The notes under the pieces: model-generated
The model's input: the letters and a program-made list of their open reading frames with translations, nothing else
Database searches by the model: none
Told to the model about the DNA's origin: nothing
DNA from: Actinomycetota bacterium
GTDB taxonomy: Bacteria > Actinomycetota > Actinomycetes > Nanopelagicales > Nanopelagicaceae
Assembly: GCA_016870855.1 (NCBI GenBank)
Contig: VGAF01000017.1
Span: 1 to 16,492, forward strand
Length of the DNA stretch: 16,492 bases
Direction: 5' to 3'
Shown here: one piece after another, positions 1 through 5,633 of the stretch
Layout of the letters: each line of letters opens with the position of its first letter
How positions within the stretch are numbered: position 1 is the first letter of the stretch
Program-made: the position numbers and the translations under genes

Positions 1-209
1 GTCACATCATGCAAGCGCATGGAATCAATGTTCAAGTAGCTGACTACTACGAACATGCGATGAGCGCTGGCGGAGATGCGAGCGCAGCCGCTTATCTCGA
101 GTGCACAGTCAATGGCGGCACTTATTGGGGAGTCGGCATCGACCCTTCAACCACGACCGCCTCACTAAAAGCGGTGGTTTCCGCGGTCAATCGCGCGCTT
201 CGACAGTAG
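1..209 (+). CDS. leuA: 2-isopropylmalate synthase, C-terminal fragment (5' end outside window)
   Basis: This is the last ~68 residues of LeuA, which condenses acetyl-CoA with 2-oxoisovalerate in the first committed step of leucine synthesis. Only the C-terminal allosteric (leucine-binding) domain is present. It is recognised from the run SAGGDASAAAYLEC followed by WGVGID and TTASLKAVVSAVNRA, which is characteristic of actinobacterial LeuA ends. The frame is open to the left edge (first whole codon at base 3), so the ATG at 9 is an internal methionine, not a start. The gene ends with TAG at 207-209, 19 bases before recO. LeuA identity is confident. Nothing can be said about the catalytic barrel, which lies off the window. 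Confidence 0.88.
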   Translation, partial: HIMQAHGINVQVADYYEHAMSAGGDASAAAYLECTVNGGTYWGVGIDPSTTTASLKAVVSAVNRALRQ

Positions 210-216
210 CAATCAC

Positions 217-222
217 TACCTT
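217..222 (+). promoter_or_regulatory. Candidate -10 hexamer of a leaderless recO promoter
   Basis: TACCTT fits TANNNT and lies exactly 6 bases before the GTG start of recO at 229. No Shine-Dalgarno sequence precedes that GTG. Transcription from a TANNNT box normally begins 6-8 bases downstream, which would put the RNA 5' end at the start codon. No good -35 is visible. The same arrangement recurs at other unit starts in this window. Confidence 0.4.
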
Positions 223-228
223 TATCCC

Positions 229-966
229 GTGGCGCTATATCGGGATGAGGCGGTAGTAATCCGCACCCGGAAACTGGGTGAGGCCGATCGCATCATCACG
301 CTCTTTACTCGAGAACATGGTCGGGTGCGCGCCGTTGCCAAAGGTGTACGTCGAACCAAATCTAAATTTGGCGCTCGTCTTGAACCTGGGAGTCTGGTTG
401 ATATCCAGCTCTATGTTGGAAAGACCTTTGATGTAGTCACCCAAGTCGAAAGTTTAGAAAATTTCGGCGACTCCCTTGCTGCTGATTATCGAAAGTGGAC
501 TATTGCTTCCACAATTCTTGAAGCTGCGGAGAGATTCACCTCGAATGAAGGTGAGCCTGCATTACAGCAATTCCTATTACTGGTCGGTGCGTTAAAGGCG
601 CTCGCCTATGAATCTCATGAACCATCACTTGTTCTAGATGCATATTTACTACGTTCCCTTTCAATCGCCGGCTATGCGCCTTCGATGACTATCTGCTCAA
701 ATTGCCAAGCCCCAGGGCCACATAAATATTTCTCACTAGTTGGTGGCGGTTCAGTTTGTATTGACTGCAAGCCATCTGCGTCTGCAACTCCGGCTCCAGA
801 AACTCTTGAATTAATGTCCGATCTCTTAACGGGAAATTGGGAGAGCGCGGATGTAAGTGATGCGAAACATCGCCGCGAAGCATCAGGATTGGTAGCTGCG
901 TATCTGCAATGGCATTTAGAGCGCGAACTTAGAAGTCTTCCGATGGTGGAGCGCGCCGCGAAGTGA
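229..966 (+). CDS. recO: DNA repair protein RecO
   Basis: RecO loads RecA onto SSB-coated single-stranded DNA with RecR (RecFOR recombinational repair) and anneals complementary strands. The 245-residue length is normal. The N-terminal OB-fold is seen in the opening run through RTRKLGEADRIITLFTREHG and then RAVAKGVRRTKSKFGARLEP, a classic RecO stretch. A zinc-binding site of the C-terminal helical domain is visible as C156-x2-C159 and C177-x2-C180. The start is GTG at 229: it gives the family's usual N-terminus (MALYRDEAVVIRTRKLGE) and has a TANNNT box 6 bases upstream. The 3' end overlaps uppS by 4 bases (GTGA), so translation is probably coupled. The leuA-recO-uppS order is typical of actinobacteria. 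Confidence 0.95.
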   Translation: MALYRDEAVVIRTRKLGEADRIITLFTREHGRVRAVAKGVRRTKSKFGARLEPGSLVDIQLYVGKTFDVVTQVESLENFGDSLAADYRKWTIASTILEAAERFTSNEGEPALQQFLLLVGALKALAYESHEPSLVLDAYLLRSLSIAGYAPSMTICSNCQAPGPHKYFSLVGGGSVCIDCKPSASATPAPETLELMSDLLTGNWESADVSDAKHRREASGLVAAYLQWHLERELRSLPMVERAAK

Positions 967-1685
967 AGCCCCCGAAACTTCCTAAAGATCGGATTCCCAA
1001 TCACGTTGCACTCGTGATGGATGGAAATGGTCGTTGGGCAAAAGCGCGCGGACTTCCAAGAACTAAAGGCCATGAAGCCGGCGAAAAGGCTCTCTTTGAT
1101 GTTGTCCAAGGCGCTATCGAAATCGGAGTTAAAGAGCTCTCTGCATATGCATTCTCAACTGAGAACTGGCGTCGCTCACCTGATGAGGTGAAGTTCTTGA
1201 TGGGCTTTAATCGCGATGTCATTAGACGCCGGCGCGATGAGATGAATTCGATGGGCGTTCGAGTTAGATGGGTGGGGCGGCCACAAAGACTATGGAAATC
1301 AGTAATTGAGGAGTTAGCGATTGCTCAAGAGCTAACTAAGAAGAATAAGGTCCTCACATTAAATATATGCGTCAACTATGGTGGCCGAGCCGAAATCGCT
1401 GATGCAGCAGCTGAACTTGCGCGAGATGTAGCGCGTAAGAGATTAAAGCCCGATCAGATAAATGAGAAAGTTTTTGCAAAATATTTAGATGAACCGAAAA
1501 TGAGTGATGTAGATCTATTCCTACGAAGCTCAGGCGAGCAACGGACTTCTAACTTCTTGATCTGGCAATCTGCATATGCAGAAATGGTATTTCTAGATGT
1601 ATTGTGGCCAGACGTAACTAGAGAGACGCTCTGGCGGGCGATTGAGATTTACGCCGAGCGGGACCGGAGATTTGGAAAGGCTTGA
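963..1685 (+). CDS. uppS: Isoprenyl (undecaprenyl/decaprenyl) diphosphate synthase, cis-type
   Basis: This cis-prenyltransferase extends farnesyl or similar diphosphate with isopentenyl diphosphate to make the C50-C55 lipid carrier for peptidoglycan and other cell-wall glycans. Signatures are HVALVMDGNGRWAKARGLPR near the N-terminus, with the catalytic Asp at residue 20, and RSSGEQRTSNFLIWQSAYAE with Arg188, Glu192 and Arg194, which bind the IPP diphosphate and Mg. Its 240 residues match bacterial UppS. It lacks the longer N-terminal extension of the mycobacterial decaprenyl enzyme Rv2361c, so product length cannot be read from the sequence. The GTG start lies inside the recO stop (GTGA overlap). 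The stop is followed after 2 bases by the ATG of the DsbA-like gene, so the three form one unit. Confidence 0.95.
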   Translation: MKPPKLPKDRIPNHVALVMDGNGRWAKARGLPRTKGHEAGEKALFDVVQGAIEIGVKELSAYAFSTENWRRSPDEVKFLMGFNRDVIRRRRDEMNSMGVRVRWVGRPQRLWKSVIEELAIAQELTKKNKVLTLNICVNYGGRAEIADAAAELARDVARKRLKPDQINEKVFAKYLDEPKMSDVDLFLRSSGEQRTSNFLIWQSAYAEMVFLDVLWPDVTRETLWRAIEIYAERDRRFGKA

Positions 1686-1687
1686 GA

Positions 1688-2293
1688 ATGGCTAAACAGA
1701 AGGCTGGATTCTGGTTCGACCCACTATGTCCATGGGCATGGATGACCTCTAGATGGATCCTCGAAGTCGAAAAAGTTAGAGATATCGAAGTCGAATGGAA
1801 TCTCTTTAGCCTCGCCCACTTAAATCGAGATAAAGATGTCCCGGCTGAATACAAGGAGAAGTTAGTTAGATCTTGGCACTGCACTCGCGTTATTGCAGCC
1901 GCCATAAAGGAGAAGGGGAGTTCTATCACCCTCCCTCTCTACACCGCTATAAGTTCTCGGATCCACCTTCAAAAAATGGAGGTTGGTGAGGCGCTCTTTA
2001 AAGAGGCTCTAGTTGAAGTTGGTCTCTCACCCGACTTGGCCTCCGCTATGCACGATCAAACTTTGGATGCTGTAATTATCGAAAGCCATGAGCGGGGAAT
2101 CAAGATGGTTGGTAATGACGTTGGAACGCCGATCATTGCAATTGGCGATGTTGCCTTCTTCGGTCCGGTAATTTCTCCGGCACCAAAAGGTGAAGAGGCT
2201 GGAAAACTTTGGGATGGAGTGGTTGGAGTTGCTAGCTATCCGGGATTCTTTGAGATCAAACGTTCTCGCAACGTCGGCCCAATTTTTGACTAA
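1688..2293 (+). CDS. DsbA-family, Rv2466c-like mycothiol-linked oxidoreductase with CPWA active site
   Basis: This 201-residue thioredoxin-fold protein with a DsbA-type helical insert closely resembles mycobacterial Rv2466c, a mycothiol-dependent reductase/nitroreductase. Shared runs are FWFDPLCPW near the N-terminus, SRWILEVEKVRDIEVEW, then VGNDVGTPIIAIGDVAFFGPV (the cis-Pro loop), EEAGKLWDGV, and YPGFFEIKRSR near the end. The usual CPWC redox motif is CPWA here: codons TGT-CCA-TGG-GCA around 1727-1738, so the nucleophilic Cys is kept and the resolving Cys is Ala. This suggests a monothiol mechanism using a low-molecular-weight thiol (inference). There is no signal peptide, so it is cytosolic. 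ATG 1688 is preferred over the in-frame TTG at 1682, which lies inside the uppS stop. It lies 2 bases after uppS, as last gene of that unit. Confidence 0.85.
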   Translation: MAKQKAGFWFDPLCPWAWMTSRWILEVEKVRDIEVEWNLFSLAHLNRDKDVPAEYKEKLVRSWHCTRVIAAAIKEKGSSITLPLYTAISSRIHLQKMEVGEALFKEALVEVGLSPDLASAMHDQTLDAVIIESHERGIKMVGNDVGTPIIAIGDVAFFGPVISPAPKGEEAGKLWDGVVGVASYPGFFEIKRSRNVGPIFD

Positions 2294-2296
2294 CAT
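2291..2296 (+). promoter_or_regulatory. Candidate -10 hexamer of a leaderless promoter overlapping a stop codon
   Basis: TAACAT fits TANNNT and ends exactly 6 bases before ATG 2303. Its first three bases are the TAA stop of the preceding DsbA-like gene. No Shine-Dalgarno sequence is present, so the small downstream gene is probably expressed at least partly from a leaderless transcript. Confidence 0.4.
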
Positions 2297-2302
2297 TCCT
2301 AT

Positions 2303-2665
2303 ATGTTGAAAGTTGAAGGCGACTTGTTGCGCTATAACATGAATTGGCTTGAGAACCTTGGAGCATTTGGCCGAGACCCCAAGGCGAAGATCTCCGATTT
2401 AAACTCCGTTACTAGACACAAAAATCCTTGGACCACTGAAGTCCTCCGTGGGATTCGCGCCCCCGGTACGGGATTTCCCTTCTTGATAATGCTTGGGACT
2501 ATGTGGCATCGCAGAGGTAGAGATTTCTGTGTTGTATACAAGAGAAATCCAGTTTTGATTCTTGAGTTCAACGGAGCTGGGTTTAAGCGCTGGGTTATCC
2601 CAGATACAAGAGAAAATTTAGAGGTGTTGAAGAGCGCTAAGCCGCGGGTAGATCTTCCGGAGTAG
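2303..2665 (+). CDS. Conserved actinobacterial protein with GIRAPGTG motif (PH-like fold likely)
   Basis: This is a 120-residue protein of unknown function. I recognise it as a member of a small family common in actinobacteria, marked by the run RGIRAPGTGFPFLIMLGTMW followed by GRDFCVVYKRNPVLILEF. The alternating hydrophobic strands suggest a small beta-rich, pleckstrin-homology-like domain (inference). The central FPFLIMLGT segment is hydrophobic but too short for a confident membrane helix. There is no signal peptide or catalytic motif. It starts 9 bases after the DsbA-like stop and has its own TANNNT box. Its last 29 bases overlap the end of the convergent zinc-ribbon gene, so both C-termini are coded on opposite strands of one segment. 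Confidence 0.7.
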   Translation: MLKVEGDLLRYNMNWLENLGAFGRDPKAKISDLNSVTRHKNPWTTEVLRGIRAPGTGFPFLIMLGTMWHRRGRDFCVVYKRNPVLILEFNGAGFKRWVIPDTRENLEVLKSAKPRVDLPE

Positions 2666-2822
2666 GTGCAGTAAGTAGTGCGCCGCATTCAGCGCAACTC
2701 GCGTTATCCAAAAGGTACATAGAAATTTCATAGGTGTCGGGATCAAATTTTGCAGTGATAGTGATCAAGTCAGAACCACAATACGGACAGAGTGGCGTAG
2801 GAAGTCCTCGAATATCACCCAT
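2637..2822 (-). CDS. Small zinc-ribbon protein, third gene of the Zur operon
   Basis: This is a 61-residue soluble protein of unknown function. Two knuckles, C12-PY-C15-G and C43-AE-C46-G, are separated by a predicted beta hairpin rich in aromatic and acidic residues (FDPDTYEISMYLLDN), a typical zinc-ribbon layout. ATG 2822 lies 2 bases after the zur stop on the same strand with no promoter-like hexamer of its own, so it is almost surely the last gene of the zip-zur transcript and would be derepressed when zinc is scarce (inference from the operator at 4106-4130). Its last 29 bases overlap the convergent upstream gene. It could be a zinc buffer or metallochaperone, or a general nucleic-acid-binding ribbon. 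The sequence does not decide. Confidence 0.72.
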   Translation of the reverse strand: MGDIRGLPTPLCPYCGSDLITITAKFDPDTYEISMYLLDNASCAECGALLTAPTPEDLPAA

Positions 2823-2824
2823 GG

Positions 2825-3190
2825 CTAGCAGCTAGGACAGATTCCAAATACTTCGGCGAGATGGCCAACCTCGCGATATTCATGCTCTTCAGCCATAGCT
2901 TTCGCCCACTTTTCAAGCGCTGATCCTTCAATCTCTACAGTCGAACCACATGATTTGCAGACAAGGTGGTGATGGTGGGCTTCGCCGCAGAGTCTATAAA
3001 TTGCTTCGCCATCATCCTTTCGTAACTGGTCGACGATCTTGTCATCCACTAAAGATTGAAGAGCCCGATAGACCGAGGTAAGTCCAATGGATTCACCACT
3101 TCTAAGAAGTAGTTGGTGGAGTTGCTGTGCGCTAGCAAAGCCACCAACCCGCTCTAGAACGCTTATTACCTTTAGTTCAGACTTATTCAC
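2825..3190 (-). CDS. zur: Fur-family zinc uptake regulator Zur (FurB)
   Basis: This 121-residue dimeric metalloregulator would repress zinc-uptake genes when loaded with zinc. An N-terminal winged helix (about residues 1-70) contains the recognition helix GLTSVYRALQSLVDD. The dimerisation domain has the HHHH cluster at 72-75 and the structural zinc site C78-x2-C81 plus C118-x2-C121, the last pair forming the very C-terminus as in mycobacterial Zur/FurB. The start is GTG 3190. It lies 15 bases after the ZIP stop and has a weaker TAGGTT box 5 bases upstream, so a secondary leaderless promoter is possible. Zur rather than Fur is supported by the ZIP neighbour and the Zur-type operator before the operon. 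Its proximity to glyS parallels mycobacteria, but no smtB is seen. Confidence 0.92.
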   Translation of the reverse strand: MNKSELKVISVLERVGGFASAQQLHQLLLRSGESIGLTSVYRALQSLVDDKIVDQLRKDDGEAIYRLCGEAHHHHLVCKSCGSTVEIEGSALEKWAKAMAEEHEYREVGHLAEVFGICPSC

Positions 3191-3205
3191 TTTTCAACCT
3201 AATCG

Positions 3206-4090
3206 TTACTCGTTGTGATCATGATCGTGGTCATCTTCTTCTTTGCCATCTTCATGATCATGGTCATCTTCTTCTTTTGTTCCATCTTCGTGGTCGTGAT
3301 CCTCGTGCTCAGATTCAACGGAATGTCCGTCATGAGAGTGTAGGTGTACTGCATGAAGTTGGCTTACTAAGCCCCACATGACAAGCACGCCGGCAATCGT
3401 GGCAACGAGCGTCCAGCGCGAAGAATGGCGAGCATGCGCCTCAGGAAGAATATGACTTGTTGCTAAATAGATGATGATTCCGGCAAAGACCGCAAGATAG
3501 AGTGCGGTGAAATTCTCACTAAGAGTGAGAGAAGTTCCTATCGCGGCGCCGCCGACGCGTGCTAGGGAATCAACTCCGAGTAACCAGATCGCTTTTTTGC
3601 TCCACTTTCCATTCTTGATTAAAAAGGCAACGAGGTTTAATCCATCACTAAATGCGTGAACTAAGAGAGCGGCAAAGACCGCAAAACCCAGGGCATCATT
3701 GATAGTAAATGCGATTGCAAGGGCAAGGCCATCGATGAAAATATGGATACCCATTGCCACCGCGCCAATACCGCCGGCAACGTTGGCCTTATGCGAATGT
3801 TCATGCCCGTAATCCGACTCAGCAGGTTCGTGAGAGCCGAAAAAGCGCTCATACAAGTGAAGCAGTAAGAAACCTGCGATCAGAGCAATTGAGACGGTCG
3901 GCGCACCTAGAAATTCATCTGAACTAAGTTTGAAGACTTCGGGGATCAATTCAAAGGCAACAAGTCCGAGCAGAAGACCCGCAGAGAGTCCAAGGACGAG
4001 ATGAAGGCGATCTTTCGCCCTAAGGGCAAGGAGCCCACCAAGGGCGGTAGCTAAGGCGGTAATGGCGGCGAGGACGATGGGTGTATTCAT
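3206..4090 (-). CDS. ZIP-family zinc (divalent metal) transporter with His/Asp-rich tail
   Basis: This is a 294-residue inner-membrane importer with about eight hydrophobic helices (near residues 4-22, 31-51, 64-83, 110-130, 134-157, 174-188, 196-214 and 227-245). The two metal-binding helices read HIFIDG (H116, D120) and HAFSDG (H145, D149), with Asp where classic ZIPs have HNxPEG. A cytosolic-type loop GHEHSHK (96-101) and a long tail from 249 to the end, made of HDH/EDD repeats, probably bind zinc. ATG 4090 is chosen because the longer reading frame to 4126 would begin inside the Zur palindrome, while 4090 has a TGC-TAGATT box 7 bases upstream. It is the first gene of the zip-zur-zinc-ribbon operon. 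Zinc is the likely substrate; other divalent metals are not excluded. Confidence 0.9.
   Translation of the reverse strand: MNTPIVLAAITALATALGGLLALRAKDRLHLVLGLSAGLLLGLVAFELIPEVFKLSSDEFLGAPTVSIALIAGFLLLHLYERFFGSHEPAESDYGHEHSHKANVAGGIGAVAMGIHIFIDGLALAIAFTINDALGFAVFAALLVHAFSDGLNLVAFLIKNGKWSKKAIWLLGVDSLARVGGAAIGTSLTLSENFTALYLAVFAGIIIYLATSHILPEAHARHSSRWTLVATIAGVLVMWGLVSQLHAVHLHSHDGHSVESEHEDHDHEDGTKEEDDHDHEDGKEEDDHDHDHNE
3221..3289 (-). repeat. Imperfect tandem repeat coding the His/Asp-rich tail
   Basis: Two adjacent units, 33 bases (3221-3253) and 36 bases (3254-3289), are nearly identical apart from a 3-base insertion and a few substitutions. A third, diverged unit follows to about 3315. They encode repeated blocks of the type DHDHEDG-KEED, so the metal-binding tail probably grew by in-frame duplication. 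Confidence 0.7.
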
Positions 4091-4097
4091 TAGAGGG

Positions 4098-4103
4098 AAT
4101 CTA
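4098..4103 (-). promoter_or_regulatory. Extended -10 of the zip-zur promoter (leaderless)
   Basis: Read on the minus strand, TAGATT is preceded by TGC (extended -10, TGNTANNNT) and ends 7 bases before ATG 4090, which predicts a leaderless mRNA. A weak ATGAAA sits 17 bases upstream as a possible -35, inside the Zur palindrome. Bound Zur would therefore cover the spacer and the -35 region. Confidence 0.5.
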
Positions 4104-4105
4104 GC

Positions 4106-4130
4106 AGAAATGAAAATGATTTTCATTTCT
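4106..4130. promoter_or_regulatory. Zur operator (Zur box)
   Basis: This is a perfect 25-base inverted repeat with 12-base arms around a single central base. Its core TGAAAATGATTTTCA (4111-4125) matches the well-known actinobacterial Zur-box consensus. It lies just upstream of the zip -10 hexamer, where zinc-loaded Zur would block RNA polymerase, and it gives the operon negative autoregulation because zur is the second gene. It is not followed by a T-tract on either strand, so it is not an intrinsic terminator. glyS starts 123 bases away in the opposite direction and is probably outside direct repression. Confidence 0.85.
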
Positions 4131-4144
4131 GTGGGGAGGGTGGT

Positions 4145-4161
4145 TTTGAGCGTGTCTCAAA
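4145..4161. repeat. Small inverted repeat in the zip/glyS divergent region
   Basis: TTTGAG and CTCAAA form perfect 6-base arms around a 5-base centre (CGTGT). It lies just before TAACAT (4163-4168), which could be the glyS -10 and would leave a leader of about 80 bases. The inverted repeat could be an operator or a hairpin. No known regulator is recognised. Confidence 0.3.
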
Positions 4162-4170
4162 CTAACATTT

Positions 4171-4253
4171 CTTCCCTGCGCCCAGCCCTATAGCTGCGAC
4201 CGGTGCGCACCGCCGACAGCCAGCCGGATGGAGAACGCCAGGTGGAAAAGTAA
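4171..4253 (+). promoter_or_regulatory. GC-rich, possibly structured glyS 5' leader with Shine-Dalgarno
   Basis: By hand count 54 of 83 bases are G or C, well above the neighbouring coding DNA. It holds a 12-base perfect palindrome CGGTGCGCACCG (4201-4212). It ends with the Shine-Dalgarno AGGTGG (4240-4245), 8 bases before ATG 4254. CCGCC at 4210-4214 could pair with GGTGG at 4241-4245 (one G-U) and hide the SD, which hints at translational control. I recognise no known riboswitch or T-box in it. Confidence 0.35.
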
Positions 4254-5633
4254 ATGGCCCAAGATCGACTAGAAACAATTGTTAGCCTCGCCAAGCGGCG
4301 CGGATTTGTTTATCCCTCATCAGAAATTTACGGCGGACTTCGCGCCTCTTGGGATTACGGCCCACTTGGAGTGGAGCTAAAGAACAATGTAAAGCGGCAA
4401 TGGTGGAAGTCCATGGTTATGGAGCGCGCGGATGTTGTTGGTCTTGATTCCTGTGTGATTTTGGCGCGAGAAGTTTGGGAAGCATCCGGCCATGTTGAGA
4501 CATTCACAGATCCGCTAACTGAGTGCACCTATTGTCATAAGAGATTCCGCGCAGATCATCTAGAGGATGCCTTTGAATCAAAACATAATCGCAAGCCCGC
4601 TTCGCTTGAGGAAGTTAACTGTCCGAACTGTGGCAACAAAGGAAAGTTCACAGCGCCGCGCCAATTCTCAGGTCTATTAAAGACCTATCTCGGACCAGTT
4701 GAAGATGAATCAGGTCTTGCTTATATGAGACCAGAAACGGCACAGGGCATCTTCATTAATTTTCAAAATGTAGCGACCACGGCGCGCAAGAAGCCTCCTT
4801 TTGGAATTGGCCAGATTGGAAAGTCGTTTAGAAATGAAATCACTCCTGGAAACTTCATCTTTAGAACTCGTGAGTTTGAACAGATGGAGATGGAGTTCTT
4901 TGTTGTTCCAGGAACTGATGAAGAGTGGCATCAAAATTGGATTGATACGAGACTTGCTTGGTACAAGAACTTAGGAATCAACCCAGATCGGTTACGCCTC
5001 TTCGAACACCCGAAAGAGAAACTCTCCCATTACTCAAAGCGCACTGTTGATATCGAGTACAAATTCGAGTTCACGGGAACCGAATGGGGCGAGTTAGAGG
5101 GAATAGCAAATAGAACTGATTTCGATTTGAAGGCGCATTCGGAGAAGTCCGGAAAGGATTTAACCTGGTTTGATCAGGAGGCGAATGAGCGCTGGTATCC
5201 CTATGTAATTGAGCCTGCAGCAGGCGTAGATCGCTGCACTTTGACCTTCATGATGGATGCCTACACCGAGGATGAGGCGCCAAATTCAAAGGGGGAGATG
5301 GAGAAGCGCACCGTATTGAAGCTAGATCATCGCCTTGCTCCAATAAAAGTGGCGGTCTTGCCGCTCTCGCGAAATGCAGATCTCTCTCCAAAGGCGCGCG
5401 ATCTAGCCACAAAGCTCCGTAAGAATTGGAGCGTTGACTTTGATGATGCCGGAGCGATTGGTCGTCGCTATCGGCGCCAAGATGAAATTGGAACGCCATA
5501 TTGCATCACTGTGGATTTTGATTCTCTAAATGATCAAGCAGTCACAATTCGGGAACGTGATTCGATGAAGCAAGAGCGAATCGGAATCGATCAGGTGGAG
5601 ACATGGTTAGCGCCACGTCTTTTGGGTTGCTAA
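4254..5633 (+). CDS. glyS: Glycyl-tRNA synthetase, class II alpha2 type
   Basis: This enzyme charges tRNA-Gly with glycine, using ATP, in the cytosol. The 459-residue length fits the homodimeric bacterial/eukaryotic type rather than the alpha2-beta2 enzyme. The N-terminal RRGFVYPSSEIYGGLRASWDYGPLG holds motif 1 surroundings. A zinc-knuckle insertion has C91-x2-C94 and C123-x2-C126. Motif 2 is FRNEITPGNFIFRTREFEQM (192-211), and motif 3 is GVDRCTLTFMMDAY (324-337). The C-terminal anticodon-binding domain includes DDAGAIGRRYRRQDEIGTP. An SD (AGGTGG) precedes the ATG, unlike most neighbours. Its 3' end overlaps the dus gene by 31 bases. Being next to zur fits the mycobacterial order, and the enzyme's cysteine pairs make it a likely zinc user. 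Confidence 0.96.
   Translation: MAQDRLETIVSLAKRRGFVYPSSEIYGGLRASWDYGPLGVELKNNVKRQWWKSMVMERADVVGLDSCVILAREVWEASGHVETFTDPLTECTYCHKRFRADHLEDAFESKHNRKPASLEEVNCPNCGNKGKFTAPRQFSGLLKTYLGPVEDESGLAYMRPETAQGIFINFQNVATTARKKPPFGIGQIGKSFRNEITPGNFIFRTREFEQMEMEFFVVPGTDEEWHQNWIDTRLAWYKNLGINPDRLRLFEHPKEKLSHYSKRTVDIEYKFEFTGTEWGELEGIANRTDFDLKAHSEKSGKDLTWFDQEANERWYPYVIEPAAGVDRCTLTFMMDAYTEDEAPNSKGEMEKRTVLKLDHRLAPIKVAVLPLSRNADLSPKARDLATKLRKNWSVDFDDAGAIGRRYRRQDEIGTPYCITVDFDSLNDQAVTIRERDSMKQERIGIDQVETWLAPRLLGC

Noticed and set aside
4091..4126. Extended ZIP N-terminus beginning at 4126
   Set aside because: The start would lie inside the Zur palindrome and upstream of the likely transcript start. ATG 4090 gives a normal ZIP N-terminus.
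4106..4130. Perfect palindrome as an intrinsic terminator for either neighbour
   Set aside because: It is AT-rich, is not followed by a T-tract on either strand, and lies between divergent genes. The core matches a Zur box.
4200..4240. Resemblance of the CCGAC...CCGGATGG-GAGAA segment in the glyS leader to the 3' end of an FMN riboswitch
   Set aside because: The 5' half of the FMN element and its conserved stems are absent, spacing is wrong, and glyS is not a flavin gene.
4229..4273. Small upstream reading frame of 14 codons (ATG 4229 to TAG 4273) overlapping the glyS start
   Set aside because: It has no ribosome binding site, no glycine codon run to support attenuation, and such a short frame is expected by chance.
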